DNA of 64,000 nucleotides from JBBEAM01 sp942491105 (GTDB lineage Bacteria > Pseudomonadota > Alphaproteobacteria > Kiloniellales > DSM-21159), in assembly GCA_942491105.1 (NCBI GenBank), contig CALNZX010000010.1, forward strand, positions 159,455 through 223,454, written 5' to 3'. The first letter of the stretch is position 1. Every line of letters begins with the position of its first letter. Below the pieces are notes generated by a model. The model was not told the origin of the DNA and ran no database searches. It was given only the letters and a program-made list of their open reading frames with translations. The position numbers and the translations under genes were made by a program. Positions 17,578-26,374 of the stretch are shown piece after piece.

Positions 17578-18560
17578 TGAAGGGCCGCATGCCATTCCTG
17601 CTGGGCCTGCTCGCGCTCGCCGTCGTTCTGATCCTGCTGCCGCACCAACTCTCCTTCTCGCAGCAGGAAGTGCTGGTCTTTCTGGTCATCAACGTACTGG
17701 TGGTGGCCAGCTATCGCCTGCTCACCCTGACCGGCGAATGGTCCCTGGGCCACGTGGTGATCGTTGGCGTCGGCGCCTACGCCAGCGCGCTGCTCAGCAA
17801 GCAGCTCGGCGTGTGGGTGCCGCTGTCGATGCTGCTTGGCGCGGCCTGCGCCGGTCTGGTCGCCTTCATCCTGTCCTTTCCGCTGTTCAGGATGAAGGGG
17901 TTCTACTTCCTGATCGGTTCCTTCGCGGCGGGGGAGGTGATCCGCCTGTGCTGGAAGAAATTCCGCTATCCCTTCGGCGGACCCAAGGGGCTGAAGTCGA
18001 TCCCCGGTTTTCCGGACATCACCCTGGGCGAGACCAGCATCGCGTTCTGGAACGCGGTCAATTTCTATTACCTGGCGCTGATCGTCGTCGCGATATCCCT
18101 GGTGTTCTTGTACCGGATCGAAAAATCGCGCCTCGGCCTGACCTTTCATGCCCTGCACTGGCAGGACAAGCTGGCGGAATCGGTCGGCGTCAACGCCTGG
18201 CGCACGCGCATGACGGCCTTCGTCTCGGCCTCCTTCTTCGCCGGGCTGGCCGGCGCCTTGCAGGGCCACTACCTGACGACGATCAACCCGGGCATGTTCG
18301 ATGTCGAGCCCATGGTCTATGTGCTGATCTGGGTCATCGTCGGCGGCACCGCGACCTTCTATGGCCCGATCCTGGGCGTCGTCATTCTGACGGTGATCAA
18401 TGAAATCGTGCTGCGCGAGCTCGGCATCGATCAGGCGCGCCCGCTGTTCCTTGGCGCCATCCTGATCCTGTCCATTCTCTTCCTGCCGAAAGGCTTGGAA
18501 TCCCTGGTACCGAAGATTGCCGGGCTGTGGAGGCGCGAGGGAAGGGCCGAGAAGAGCTAG
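17577..18560 (+). CDS. ABC importer permease, LivM/UrtC family
   Basis: 327 aa with about nine hydrophobic segments. LTGEWSLGHVVIVGVGAYASALL is the LivM-type signature (usually SLGHAAFFGIGAY), and IVGGTATFYGPILGVVILTVIN is the ATPase-contact loop. It pairs with the preceding LivH-type subunit. Its stop overlaps by 4 bp the stop of the convergent small gene that follows, so there is no room for a terminator between the two arms of the importer locus. Confidence 0.92.
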   Translation: MKGRMPFLLGLLALAVVLILLPHQLSFSQQEVLVFLVINVLVVASYRLLTLTGEWSLGHVVIVGVGAYASALLSKQLGVWVPLSMLLGAACAGLVAFILSFPLFRMKGFYFLIGSFAAGEVIRLCWKKFRYPFGGPKGLKSIPGFPDITLGETSIAFWNAVNFYYLALIVVAISLVFLYRIEKSRLGLTFHALHWQDKLAESVGVNAWRTRMTAFVSASFFAGLAGALQGHYLTTINPGMFDVEPMVYVLIWVIVGGTATFYGPILGVVILTVINEIVLRELGIDQARPLFLGAILILSILFLPKGLESLVPKIAGLWRREGRAEKS

Positions 18561-19087
18561 CGCCCTGCGGTGAGCAACACCGCGCCCAGCAGCTTCCGCA
18601 GGTCGTTGAAACCCGCAGGACGTTCCTTCTCCCAGCGCGCCCTTTGGTCCGGCCAGGCCTCGCCCTTGGCGTGCGCTTCGGCGGCGGCCAGGCCCTCGGC
18701 CGCCAGCTTGGCGTACTTCCCCTCGGAGAAGCGGTCGTAGCCGCCGGGGTACTTGGTCTCCATCCGCAGATGATAGGTGCTGCTGCGCGCCCGCCATTCC
18801 GGCTTCAGGCTTTGCAGCCAGGGGCCGCTGCCGCGCCATATCGCCACGGCTTCCTGGAGCAGGGCAGGGCAGGCCGCGTCGTCGCGGGGCAAGGCCGCGG
18901 CCCAATTGATCAGGCTGGTGGCAAGGCGCGGGTCGCTGGCGGAAAAACTGGCGCGGGCGAGGCGCAGAGCCTCCGCGCGCTGCTCCGCGGAGCCGGCGCG
19001 TTGAAGCCCCTCCCAGCGCAGGTCCTCCGGCGTCCAGCCGGCGGCCAGCAGACTGCGTGGATCGACGGCGGAGTCATCCTGGGGCAT
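18557..19087 (-). CDS. Hypothetical protein, alpha-helical, TPR-like
   Basis: 176 aa, soluble, with no signal peptide. It is rich in Ala, Glu, Arg and Trp, and helical segments such as SAEQRAEALRLARASF suggest one or two tetratricopeptide-like repeats, but I recognise no family. It starts 8 bp after the LivF-type ATPase stop, so it is the last gene of the leftward ATPase operon; its end overlaps the LivM-type stop. The context suggests an accessory to the importer, not shown. Confidence 0.6.
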   Translation of the reverse strand: MPQDDSAVDPRSLLAAGWTPEDLRWEGLQRAGSAEQRAEALRLARASFSASDPRLATSLINWAAALPRDDAACPALLQEAVAIWRGSGPWLQSLKPEWRARSSTYHLRMETKYPGGYDRFSEGKYAKLAAEGLAAAEAHAKGEAWPDQRARWEKERPAGFNDLRKLLGAVLLTAGR

Positions 19088-19095
19088 GAGCAGGA

Positions 19096-19803
19096 TCAGC
19101 CGCCGAGATAGGCACGGCGGACGTGGTCGTTTTCGTGCAGCTCCGCCGCTTCACCCTCCAAGGCCATGGCGCCGGTTTCCAGCACATAGGCATAGCGGGC
19201 GAGGCGCAGGGCCAGTTCGGCGTTCTGTTCGACCAGCACCACCGGCACGCCGCGCCTGGAGATATCGACGATGATCCGGGTGATCTCCTCGACCATCACC
19301 GGCGCCAGCCCCATCGAAGGCTCGTCGAGCAGCAGCAGGCGCGGCTTGGCCATCAGCGCGCGGCCGATCGCCAGCATCTGCTGTTCGCCGCCGGACAGAG
19401 TCTTGCCGCTTTGCTCGCGGCGCTCGCGCAGCCGTGGGAAATGATTGAAGACGCTTTCCAGGTCCTGAGCGACGCCGCTCTTGTCGCGGCGCAGGAATGC
19501 GCCGGTGTAGAGATTTTCCAGCACCGTCAGGTCGGGGAAGACGCGGCGGCCTTCCGGGACATGCGCCAGACCGGCGCCGACGATCTTCTCCGGCGCCCAG
19601 CCGTCGATGCGCTGGCCGTCGAAGTGGATCTCGCCGGAGGTCAGGCGGCGCAGGCCGGATATGGCGCGCAAGGTGGTGGTCTTGCCCGCGCCGTTGGCGC
19701 CGAGGATGGTGACGATGCCATTCTCCGGCACCTGCAGGGAAACGCCCTTCAGGGCCATGACCTTGTTGTAGTGGACGACGGCGTCCTTGACCTCAAGCAG
19801 CAT
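19096..19803 (-). CDS. ABC importer ATPase, LivF/UrtE family
   Basis: 235 aa. Walker A GANGAGKTT, signature LSGGEQQML, Walker B LLLLDEPSMGLAP and the switch His region (VLVEQNAELAL) are all present. The order and length are those of LivF-type subunits, which pair with a LivG-type ATPase. Its start lies inside the end of the LivG-type gene (11-bp overlap), so the two are coupled. The ATPase pair is transcribed toward, not with, the permease genes. Confidence 0.93.
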   Translation of the reverse strand: MLLEVKDAVVHYNKVMALKGVSLQVPENGIVTILGANGAGKTTTLRAISGLRRLTSGEIHFDGQRIDGWAPEKIVGAGLAHVPEGRRVFPDLTVLENLYTGAFLRRDKSGVAQDLESVFNHFPRLRERREQSGKTLSGGEQQMLAIGRALMAKPRLLLLDEPSMGLAPVMVEEITRIIVDISRRGVPVVLVEQNAELALRLARYAYVLETGAMALEGEAAELHENDHVRRAYLGG

Positions 19804-20569
19804 CGGTTACGGCTCCTTCGGCACCGCCGAGATAGGCCTTGATGACCTCGGGGTTGTTCTGAATTTCCTGGGGCGTGCCCTCGGCCAGCAGGCTGCCGAA
19901 GTTCATCACAGTGATGCGGTTGCACAGCCCCATCACCGCCTGCATGTCGTGCTCGACCAGCAGCAGGGTGACGCCCTTGTCGCGGACCTTCTCGATCAGG
20001 CCCATCATCTGCCGGGTCTCCTCCGGGTTCATGCCGGTGAAGGGTTCGTCGAGCAGCAGCACCTTGGGTTTCGCGGCCAGAGCAACGGCCATGCCCAGGG
20101 CGCGCTGCAAGCCATGGGGCAGGTTCATCGCCAGCTCTTCGGCAAGCGTGTCGAGGCCGAAGAAAGCGAGGCTCTCCATGGCCGCCTCCTCGGCCTTGCG
20201 CTGCACCGCCGCGTCGCTACCGAGCACCCGCGCGATAAAGGGGCTCTGGGCCTGCAGGTGACAGCCGATCAGCGCGTTCTCGCGGCAGGTCATCTCGTGG
20301 AACAGCGTCGTACCCTGGAAGGTTCGGACCAGTCCGAGGCGCGCGATCTCGCTGGTTTTCATGCCGGAGACGTCGCGGCCGTCGTAAATCACCCGCCCGT
20401 CGGACGGCGCGTAGAATCCGCTGATGACATTGAAGGTCGTGGTCTTGCCGGCGCCGTTGGGGCCGATCAAGCCACGGATTTCGCCTTCCTCGACTGCGAA
20501 GCTCAGGTTGTTGACGGCGGTCAAACCGCCGAAGCGCCGGCTGAGGGACTGCACTTCGAGAATTGGCAT
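19793..20569 (-). CDS. ABC importer ATPase, LivG/UrtD family
   Basis: 258 aa from the ATG at 20569, which has a GGGAGAG ribosome site; an extension upstream is not supported. Walker A GPNGAGKTT, the degenerate C-loop LPHGLQRAL usual for LivG, and Walker B VLLLDEPFTGMNPEE are visible. The insert FQGTTLFHEMTCRENALIG is typical of the family. It energises transport together with the following LivF-type subunit. It is the first gene of a three-gene leftward operon, divergent from the PRMT-like gene. Confidence 0.93.
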   Translation of the reverse strand: MPILEVQSLSRRFGGLTAVNNLSFAVEEGEIRGLIGPNGAGKTTTFNVISGFYAPSDGRVIYDGRDVSGMKTSEIARLGLVRTFQGTTLFHEMTCRENALIGCHLQAQSPFIARVLGSDAAVQRKAEEAAMESLAFFGLDTLAEELAMNLPHGLQRALGMAVALAAKPKVLLLDEPFTGMNPEETRQMMGLIEKVRDKGVTLLLVEHDMQAVMGLCNRITVMNFGSLLAEGTPQEIQNNPEVIKAYLGGAEGAVTDAA

Positions 20570-20687
20570 ACGCTCTCCCTTCCTGCTGTAACTTTCTAGC
20601 CTACCGCGCGGCCGCTTGGGCAAGCTAGACTCGGAACGACGGGAATCGCCTTTTTTCGCTGAATAGACGCAGGGCCGGAGGACGTTA

Positions 20688-22166
20688 ATGGAAGAGGATT
20701 GGGATCGTCAGGCAAGGCCGCGATCCGTAGCGGTGCCCGAGGAAGCCGCGCATAGGCTGCTGAAACTGTGCCGGAAACGCAGCCTGCGGGAGGTCGAGGC
20801 CGAGCTGGCCGGTTTGCCGGAAACGGCGCGTGACTGGCGTGTCGCCCTGGCGCAGGGCTGGGTCGCGGCGCGCTATGGCCGCAATCGCGACGCCGAAGCC
20901 GCCTTGCAGAAGTCTGTCCTGCTTGCCGGGAAGGAAACGGAGCCCAGGCTGTTGCTGGCGCGTCTCTTTCGCGCGGAAGGGCGTCAGGCCGAGGCCGCCG
21001 AAACCTATCGGCAGGTGATCGAATTGGATGGCCGGCACGCCGAGGCTCGCGCCGAGCTCGCGCAATCCTTGCAGGCTCTCGGGGCCATGCCCGAGGCCCT
21101 GGCCATTCTCAAGCCGCTACGCGAGGAAGCCTTGCGCGCGGCCTGGCCGCCGGAACGCCTGCATTGGCTGGCGTCGGTCTATACCCGGCTTGCGCGCGAG
21201 CGCGAGGCCATAGCGCTATTGGAACGGGCCGCGGGCCTGGACCCGACGCAGTTCGCCATTGGCCATGCCCTGCGCCACCTGCGCGGCCAGGTGGCGCCGG
21301 TCTGGCACTTCGCGATGATGCAGGATGAAAGCCGGCACGCCGCCTATGAACAGGCCCTCGCCAAGGTCGTGACGCCCGCGAGCGTCGTGCTGGAGATCGG
21401 CACGGGCTCGGGGATTCTGGCGATGCTCGCGGCGCGCAGTGGCGCCAGCCATGTCTACACCTGCGAAAGCGACCCCATGCTCGCCGAAACCGCGCGCGAG
21501 ATCATTGCGCGAAATGGGCTGTCCGAGAAGATCACGGTCATCGCCAAGGCCTCACAGGAGCTCAGGATAGGAAGGGACTTGCCGGTTAAGGCGAACGTTC
21601 TGCTTTCTGAAATTCTCGGCGATACGGTCTTTTCGGAAGACCTGCTGGCGATCACGGCGGATGCGCGCAAGCGCCTGCTGACACCCGAAGCCGCCCTGAT
21701 ACCCTGGAAAGTCTCGGCCATGACCTGCCTGGCTGGCGGGCCGAAACTGGCGGCGCGGGGTCGTGTCGGCGACGTCGCCGGGTTCGACCTGTCTCCATTT
21801 AACCGTTTCGCCCCCAACATGCTGACCTTGGACCTGGTGCAGAGCGACTTCACCGCCTTCTCGGCGCCGCAGGAAACCTTTCCGGCACTGCTCTCTGATC
21901 TCCCCAAGCAGCCCAGGCTGGAAATTTTTTCCTACGAGTCCCTAGGGGAGGGCGAGGTCGATGGCCTGGTGCAGTGGAACAGGCTCTATCTGGCCGAGGA
22001 TGTGATCTTCGAGAACGCGCCGCCCAGGGAATGGCGTCCCTCGAGCTGGCGGCACTGCGTGTTCGTGTTCGAGCGGCCGATCGTGGCGCGCGGCGGCGAT
22101 GCCATCGAAGTCAGCGGCCTGCACAATGGCAAGATCCTCTCCTTCCTCGAAGGGCGCTGGCGCTAA
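20688..22166 (+). CDS. TPR plus PRMT7-like SAM-dependent methyltransferase
   Basis: 492 aa behind a GGAGG ribosome site. Residues about 1-215 are helical repeats of TPR type. Residues about 230-490 are a class I methyltransferase of the protein arginine methyltransferase kind: SAM motif LEIGTGSGILAMLA, the double-E loop SEILGDTVFSE with both glutamates, the FDLSPFN segment seen in PRMT7, and WRHCVFVFE in place of the THW loop. Such proteins methylate guanidino groups of arginine in eukaryotes; bacterial members are uncharacterised. It diverges from the importer ATPase operon and has no obvious partner nearby. Confidence 0.8.
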   Translation: MEEDWDRQARPRSVAVPEEAAHRLLKLCRKRSLREVEAELAGLPETARDWRVALAQGWVAARYGRNRDAEAALQKSVLLAGKETEPRLLLARLFRAEGRQAEAAETYRQVIELDGRHAEARAELAQSLQALGAMPEALAILKPLREEALRAAWPPERLHWLASVYTRLAREREAIALLERAAGLDPTQFAIGHALRHLRGQVAPVWHFAMMQDESRHAAYEQALAKVVTPASVVLEIGTGSGILAMLAARSGASHVYTCESDPMLAETAREIIARNGLSEKITVIAKASQELRIGRDLPVKANVLLSEILGDTVFSEDLLAITADARKRLLTPEAALIPWKVSAMTCLAGGPKLAARGRVGDVAGFDLSPFNRFAPNMLTLDLVQSDFTAFSAPQETFPALLSDLPKQPRLEIFSYESLGEGEVDGLVQWNRLYLAEDVIFENAPPREWRPSSWRHCVFVFERPIVARGGDAIEVSGLHNGKILSFLEGRWR

Positions 22167-22190
22167 AGCGGGCTGGCTGCCGGCGGCTAT

Positions 22191-22226
22191 AAAAAAACGC
22201 CCGCCCCAGGCAATCCGGGGCGGGCG
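22191..22226 (-). terminator. Rho-independent terminator of the APC permease gene
   Basis: On the minus strand a perfect 10-bp stem (arms 22217-22226 and 22198-22207) with a 9-nt loop is followed by seven T residues, 30 bp past the permease stop. Confidence 0.9.
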
Positions 22227-22255
22227 TAATCTGCCGCGACGTGCGGCGTTGGAGG

Positions 22256-23857
22256 TTACAAGGTAAAGATCTGATTGGCCGCGAAGGCAACCGCCGCGCC
22301 CGCCGCCAGGGTCACCCACGGCAGCACGCCCGCTTTTTTGCGGCTCATGTCCTGGGCATCGACGTGCAGATCCTCGAGCATCTCCTTCGGGAACTGGCCC
22401 TTGTCCTGCACGAAGTGGCGGAACATGAAGACCGGGATGATCAGCGCTGCGGCGATGATGCCGGACATCAGCGTTCCCGGCCCCCAGACATTCGCACCAG
22501 CACCGAGCAGGGCCATGTTGACGAAGGACAGGCCGACACCGACCGCCATCAGCGGCGTCGGGCAGCGCCAGGGGCGCGGCGTGTCGGCGTTGTCGATGCG
22601 GTGGATCCAGCCGGCGTTGAGGTTGAGGAAGTTGAAGATCAGGTAGCAGCAGTTGGAGACCGCCAGCACGAAGAGGTAATCCGACATCATCAGCAAAATC
22701 AGATTGAAGCAGAGGTCGGTCCACATGCCGCGGGTCGGGGCGCCGTGCTTGTTGGTGCCCGAGAGGTAGCGCGGCAGCCAGCCATCGCGCGAGCCCTGAT
22801 AAAGGGTCCGGGAGGAGCCAGCCATCGAGGTCATCACCGCCAGCAGCAGAGCCAGGATCAGCATGATCACCATCAGGCCCTGGATGAACTGCCCGGCGCC
22901 AACCATGCCGGCCATGGCCGCGGCAACGCCGGAGCCGTCGACGATGCCGGGCTCCAACATGCCGGTTACGCCAAGCACGCCCTGGAAGGCCAGCGGAACG
23001 ACGGTGTAGACCACCAGGCACAGCCCGCCCGCGTAGAGAATCGCCTTGGGGGTGTCCTTGCCTGGATCCTGGAATTCGCTGGTGTAGCAAATCGCCGTCT
23101 CGAAAGCGTAGGCCGACCAGGCGGCGATGAACAGACCGCCGAGGAACAGCGTCCAGCCCTCATTGTCCCAGGCGCCCGTCAGAGGCTCGAGGGGCACCAG
23201 GTTCGTGGTCAGGACGTCCCCGGTCAGCAGCGGGACGATACCGACGATCAGCAGCGGAATGATCACCGCCAGCCCGACAATGGTCTGAATGCGCGCGGTG
23301 CGCAGAATGCCATGATGCTGGGCGACGAAGACGGCGAGCAGGATGATCGCGCCGATACAGAACGTGGCGTCGATTCGCAGCGCCAGATCCGGCTTGAGGA
23401 AGGACAGATCGGCGAAGACGATGCTCCAGGAGTTGATCGCCGCGTCCGCGGGAAACAGCGCCGTCAGGATATACCCGGCCGCTAGGCCGCCGCCGATTGC
23501 CAGCACCGGCGTCCAGGCCAGCCAGTTGCACCATACGGAAAGCGGTGCGATGTAGCGGCTATAGCGCACCCAGGCCGCCGCGCCGTACACCGACGCACCG
23601 CCCGACTTGCTCGGGAAGAGGCCGGCGATCTCGGCATAGGTGAAGGCCTGCAGGAAACCGAAGGAAACCGACAGAATCCAGACCATCCAGGATGGCGTTC
23701 CGATGGTCGCCGCGATGCCGCCGATGGAAAACAGCACCAGCGCCGGAACCCCGCTCGCGACCCAGAAGGCGTGCTTCCAGCCAATGGTGCGGTGCAGATT
23801 GTTTTGATCGATGGTCGAGCCGGAGACGGATCCCCCCGTCCCTTCGGATGTGGCCAT
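22256..23857 (-). CDS. APC-superfamily amino acid / amine permease
   Basis: 533 aa from the ATG at 23857, behind GGGGGAAAAG. About twelve to fourteen hydrophobic segments are visible. The first, VPALVLFSIGGIAATIGTPS, is the glycine-rich helix 1 of APC transporters, and the AEIAGLFPSKSGGASVYGAAAW segment is the usual helix 2-3 signature. The substrate is likely an amino acid or amine taken up with sodium or protons. An ACCAA repeat lies about 55 bp upstream, shared with tdm and the GS clusters, which would place this permease in the same nitrogen regulon. A strong terminator follows. Confidence 0.87.
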   Translation of the reverse strand: MATSEGTGGSVSGSTIDQNNLHRTIGWKHAFWVASGVPALVLFSIGGIAATIGTPSWMVWILSVSFGFLQAFTYAEIAGLFPSKSGGASVYGAAAWVRYSRYIAPLSVWCNWLAWTPVLAIGGGLAAGYILTALFPADAAINSWSIVFADLSFLKPDLALRIDATFCIGAIILLAVFVAQHHGILRTARIQTIVGLAVIIPLLIVGIVPLLTGDVLTTNLVPLEPLTGAWDNEGWTLFLGGLFIAAWSAYAFETAICYTSEFQDPGKDTPKAILYAGGLCLVVYTVVPLAFQGVLGVTGMLEPGIVDGSGVAAAMAGMVGAGQFIQGLMVIMLILALLLAVMTSMAGSSRTLYQGSRDGWLPRYLSGTNKHGAPTRGMWTDLCFNLILLMMSDYLFVLAVSNCCYLIFNFLNLNAGWIHRIDNADTPRPWRCPTPLMAVGVGLSFVNMALLGAGANVWGPGTLMSGIIAAALIIPVFMFRHFVQDKGQFPKEMLEDLHVDAQDMSRKKAGVLPWVTLAAGAAVAFAANQIFTL

Positions 23858-23909
23858 TTTCTTTTCCCCCAGGTTTTGCGCAGAGCCGCGCCTGTTCAAA
23901 AATTCTCAG

Positions 23910-23924
23910 ACCAATTAAAGCCAA
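23910..23924. promoter_or_regulatory. ACCAA/GCCAA repeat upstream of the APC permease
   Basis: AGACCAATT (TTGGTCTGA on the other strand) at 23908-23916 is followed 10 bp later by GCCAA. A TTGGTATG in the opposite orientation lies at 23956. This is a weaker instance of the element at 12467. Confidence 0.3.
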
Positions 23925-24098
23925 AGCATGCCGCTTAATGACCACTGGACTGCTATTGGTATGGGCTTCCCCAGTTACAGTGAATGCTCGCTTCCGTTAC
24001 TAACCTGCGGCAACTCCTCAAGAGGGGGAGAAATGCTACGAAAGTATGATATTTTAACCCCATACGATGATGAGACTTTACGGCTCCGGTAGGCTTCA

Positions 24099-25655
24099 AT
24101 GGACGCGATTGGTCGAAAGTACGGAGTGGGTGAAGCGTCGATGGCACGAACCGATCGCCTGTTCGAGACCATCGCCAATTACACCTACGACTGGGAATCC
24201 TGGCTGGGCGTCGATGGCAAGCTGCTGTGGGTTAACCCCGCCGTGCAGCGGATGACCGGGTATTCGCCGCAGAGCTGCTTCGATCTTCCCGAGTACCCCC
24301 TGCCGCTGGTGCATCCCGAGGACCGGGCGAAGATTGCCGGCCTGCTGGCTTCCGCACACACGGGAGGCAGCGGCAACGACGTGGCCTTTCGCATTGCGCG
24401 CAAGGATGGCGGCTTTAGCTGGGGCGCCATCTCCTGGCAGCCGATCTTCGACGATGCGGCGGGACGTATCGGCGTGCGCACCTCGGTGCGCGATATCACC
24501 GAGCGCAAGCTGGCGGAGGATGCGATTGCCGAAACCTTGGCCGAAACGGAGCGGGCCAATCTGGCGAAGTCGCGGTTTCTCGCCGCCGCGAGCCACGATC
24601 TGCGTCAGCCGCTGCAGGCGGCCTCCTGGTTTCTCGCCGCGATCGAGCGCGAGAAGGGCGCGGTGCGCGCCGACCTGCTGACTTCGCTGCGCCAGTGCCT
24701 CGATAGCACCGAGGATTTGCTGTCCTCGCTGCTGGACATTTCCCGCCTCGATGCCGGGGTGGTGCGGCCGGAGATTTCGAGCTTCGCCGCGGCGGATCTC
24801 TTGGAAGCGGTCGAGTTGGATTTCGCGGCCGCGGCGTCGGAGCAGGGCGTGGAACTGCGTGTCGTGGCCTGTAGCGCCTTTCTGCGCAGTGACGCCATCC
24901 TGCTGCGCCGGATCGTCGAGAACCTGGTCGCCAACGCGCTGCACTATACCCAGCAGGGCAAGGTGCTGCTGGGCGCGCGGCGGCGCGGCAACGAGCTGGC
25001 GATAGAAGTCTGGGATAGCGGGGTAGGGATCGCCCCCGATAAGCAGGAGCTGATTTTCGAGGAATTCTACCAGATCGACAATCCCGAGCGTGATCGGACC
25101 AAGGGATTGGGACTTGGATTATCCATCGTGCGGCGGCTGGCCCGTCTGCTCGGGCACGAGGTTGCGGTACGCTCGCGCCCCGGCCAGGGCTCTGTCTTCT
25201 CGGTCACGGTGCCACAGTCTCAGGAGGCCGCCGTGCGGCACGACATCCCCGTGGCGGCGGTGGAGTTAAGTGCCTGTGTCGTCGCGGTACTAGAGGACGA
25301 TGAAATTCAAGCCGCGGGATTGGAGGCCTTGCTTGGGAGTTACGGTTGCACGGTCGTTGCCGGCGCTTCCGCGGCCCAAGTCGGAGAGCGGCTGTCGCGG
25401 CGCGAGCTGGCGCCGAACGTCATTCTCGCGGACTATCGCCTGCGCGATGGCCGAACCGGAGTGGAGGAGACCGAGCGTCTCTGCCAAACGCTCCAGAAGC
25501 GGCCGCCAGCGGTGCTATTGACCGGAGATACGGAGCCAGCGCGGCTTAGCGAAGTGCGCGCCAGCGGGCTGCCTGTCTTGCACAAGCCGATCAGCGCCGA
25601 TGCCCTGCTGCAGGCCCTCGGCGAAGCCCTGGGAGGACCGGGCCGCTCGCCCTAG
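24099..25655 (+). CDS. PAS-sensor hybrid histidine kinase
   Basis: 518 aa, cytoplasmic (no membrane segment). Residues about 18-140 are a PAS/PAC domain (GKLLWVNPAVQRMTGYS, DITERK). The dimerisation and phospho-acceptor segment SHDLRQPLQA is near residue 166, and the ATPase part carries N-box ENLVANALHY, then DSGVGIA and GLGLGLSIV. Residues about 395-512 are a receiver domain with the phospho-acceptor Asp in ILADYRL and Lys in LHKPI. The group resembles NahK/hybrid kinases that act on a LuxR-type regulator. Its 3' end overlaps the convergent response regulator gene by 4 bp. The start could also be the ATG at 24141. Confidence 0.9.
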   Translation: MDAIGRKYGVGEASMARTDRLFETIANYTYDWESWLGVDGKLLWVNPAVQRMTGYSPQSCFDLPEYPLPLVHPEDRAKIAGLLASAHTGGSGNDVAFRIARKDGGFSWGAISWQPIFDDAAGRIGVRTSVRDITERKLAEDAIAETLAETERANLAKSRFLAAASHDLRQPLQAASWFLAAIEREKGAVRADLLTSLRQCLDSTEDLLSSLLDISRLDAGVVRPEISSFAAADLLEAVELDFAAAASEQGVELRVVACSAFLRSDAILLRRIVENLVANALHYTQQGKVLLGARRRGNELAIEVWDSGVGIAPDKQELIFEEFYQIDNPERDRTKGLGLGLSIVRRLARLLGHEVAVRSRPGQGSVFSVTVPQSQEAAVRHDIPVAAVELSACVVAVLEDDEIQAAGLEALLGSYGCTVVAGASAAQVGERLSRRELAPNVILADYRLRDGRTGVEETERLCQTLQKRPPAVLLTGDTEPARLSEVRASGLPVLHKPISADALLQALGEALGGPGRSP

Positions 25656-26374
25656 TCGGTGAATTCGCCCTTGGGTGGCCAGCCTTGCTGGGTCGCCAGC
25701 ATCGCGGCCTGGGTGCGGTTGGAGACATCGAGCTTGCGCAGAATGATTTTGACGTGGGTTTTCACGGTGCTCTCGATGACACCGAGCTTGCGCGCGATCT
25801 CCTTATTCGAACAGCCTTCGACCAGCAGGGCGAGGGTATCGAGCTGCCGGGGTGTCAACTCGCGCAGCGGCGAGCCTTCGCCCAAGGCTTCAGGCGCCGC
25901 TTCCTGGCCGGAGAGTTTCGCTTCGAGAATTTCAGGAGGTATGTAACTGCCCCCTTCGATGAGCAGCGAGATCGCGTGACGCAGTACGCTGTCGCTCGAG
26001 GCCTTGGGGATGTAGCCTTTGGCCCCCTCGCGAAGGGCTTGGGATATCAGCTCCCGATCGCTATACGCGGAAAGGATGGCGACCGGTGTGCGGGCGGCGA
26101 GCTGCTTAATCTGCCGCAGCCCCTCGAAGCCATCCATGCCCGGCATGCGCAGGTCTAGCAGGACGATATCGACGGTAGGATTCTGGTGCAGCAGCTCGAG
26201 AGTCTGCGGCAGATCGGCGGCCTCGGAGATTTCTATTCCGGGGAAGGCATTTTTCAGAACGAGGCTGAGACCCGAGCGCAGCAGCGCATGATCGTCCGCG
26301 ATCAGAATGTGCATCGCCTGCGCGGCCTCGGGCGCCGTGCTTGCTGTATCGCTAGAACTCAGTCCCTCGACCAT
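25652..26374 (-). CDS. NarL/LuxR-family response regulator
   Basis: 240 aa behind AAGAGGG. The receiver domain (residues about 20-140) has the acidic pair DDH, the phospho-acceptor Asp in VLLDLRMPG and the switch Lys in YIPKASS. The C-terminal LuxR-type helix-turn-helix reads LTPRQLDTLALLVEGCSNKEIARKLGV. It is the likely output partner of the hybrid kinase encoded tail to tail. The first 23 bp overlap the end of the CmcI-like gene, so it is transcribed with that gene and the dioxygenase. Alternative start at 26314 (MHILIADDH). Confidence 0.92.
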   Translation of the reverse strand: MVEGLSSSDTASTAPEAAQAMHILIADDHALLRSGLSLVLKNAFPGIEISEAADLPQTLELLHQNPTVDIVLLDLRMPGMDGFEGLRQIKQLAARTPVAILSAYSDRELISQALREGAKGYIPKASSDSVLRHAISLLIEGGSYIPPEILEAKLSGQEAAPEALGEGSPLRELTPRQLDTLALLVEGCSNKEIARKLGVIESTVKTHVKIILRKLDVSNRTQAAMLATQQGWPPKGEFTD

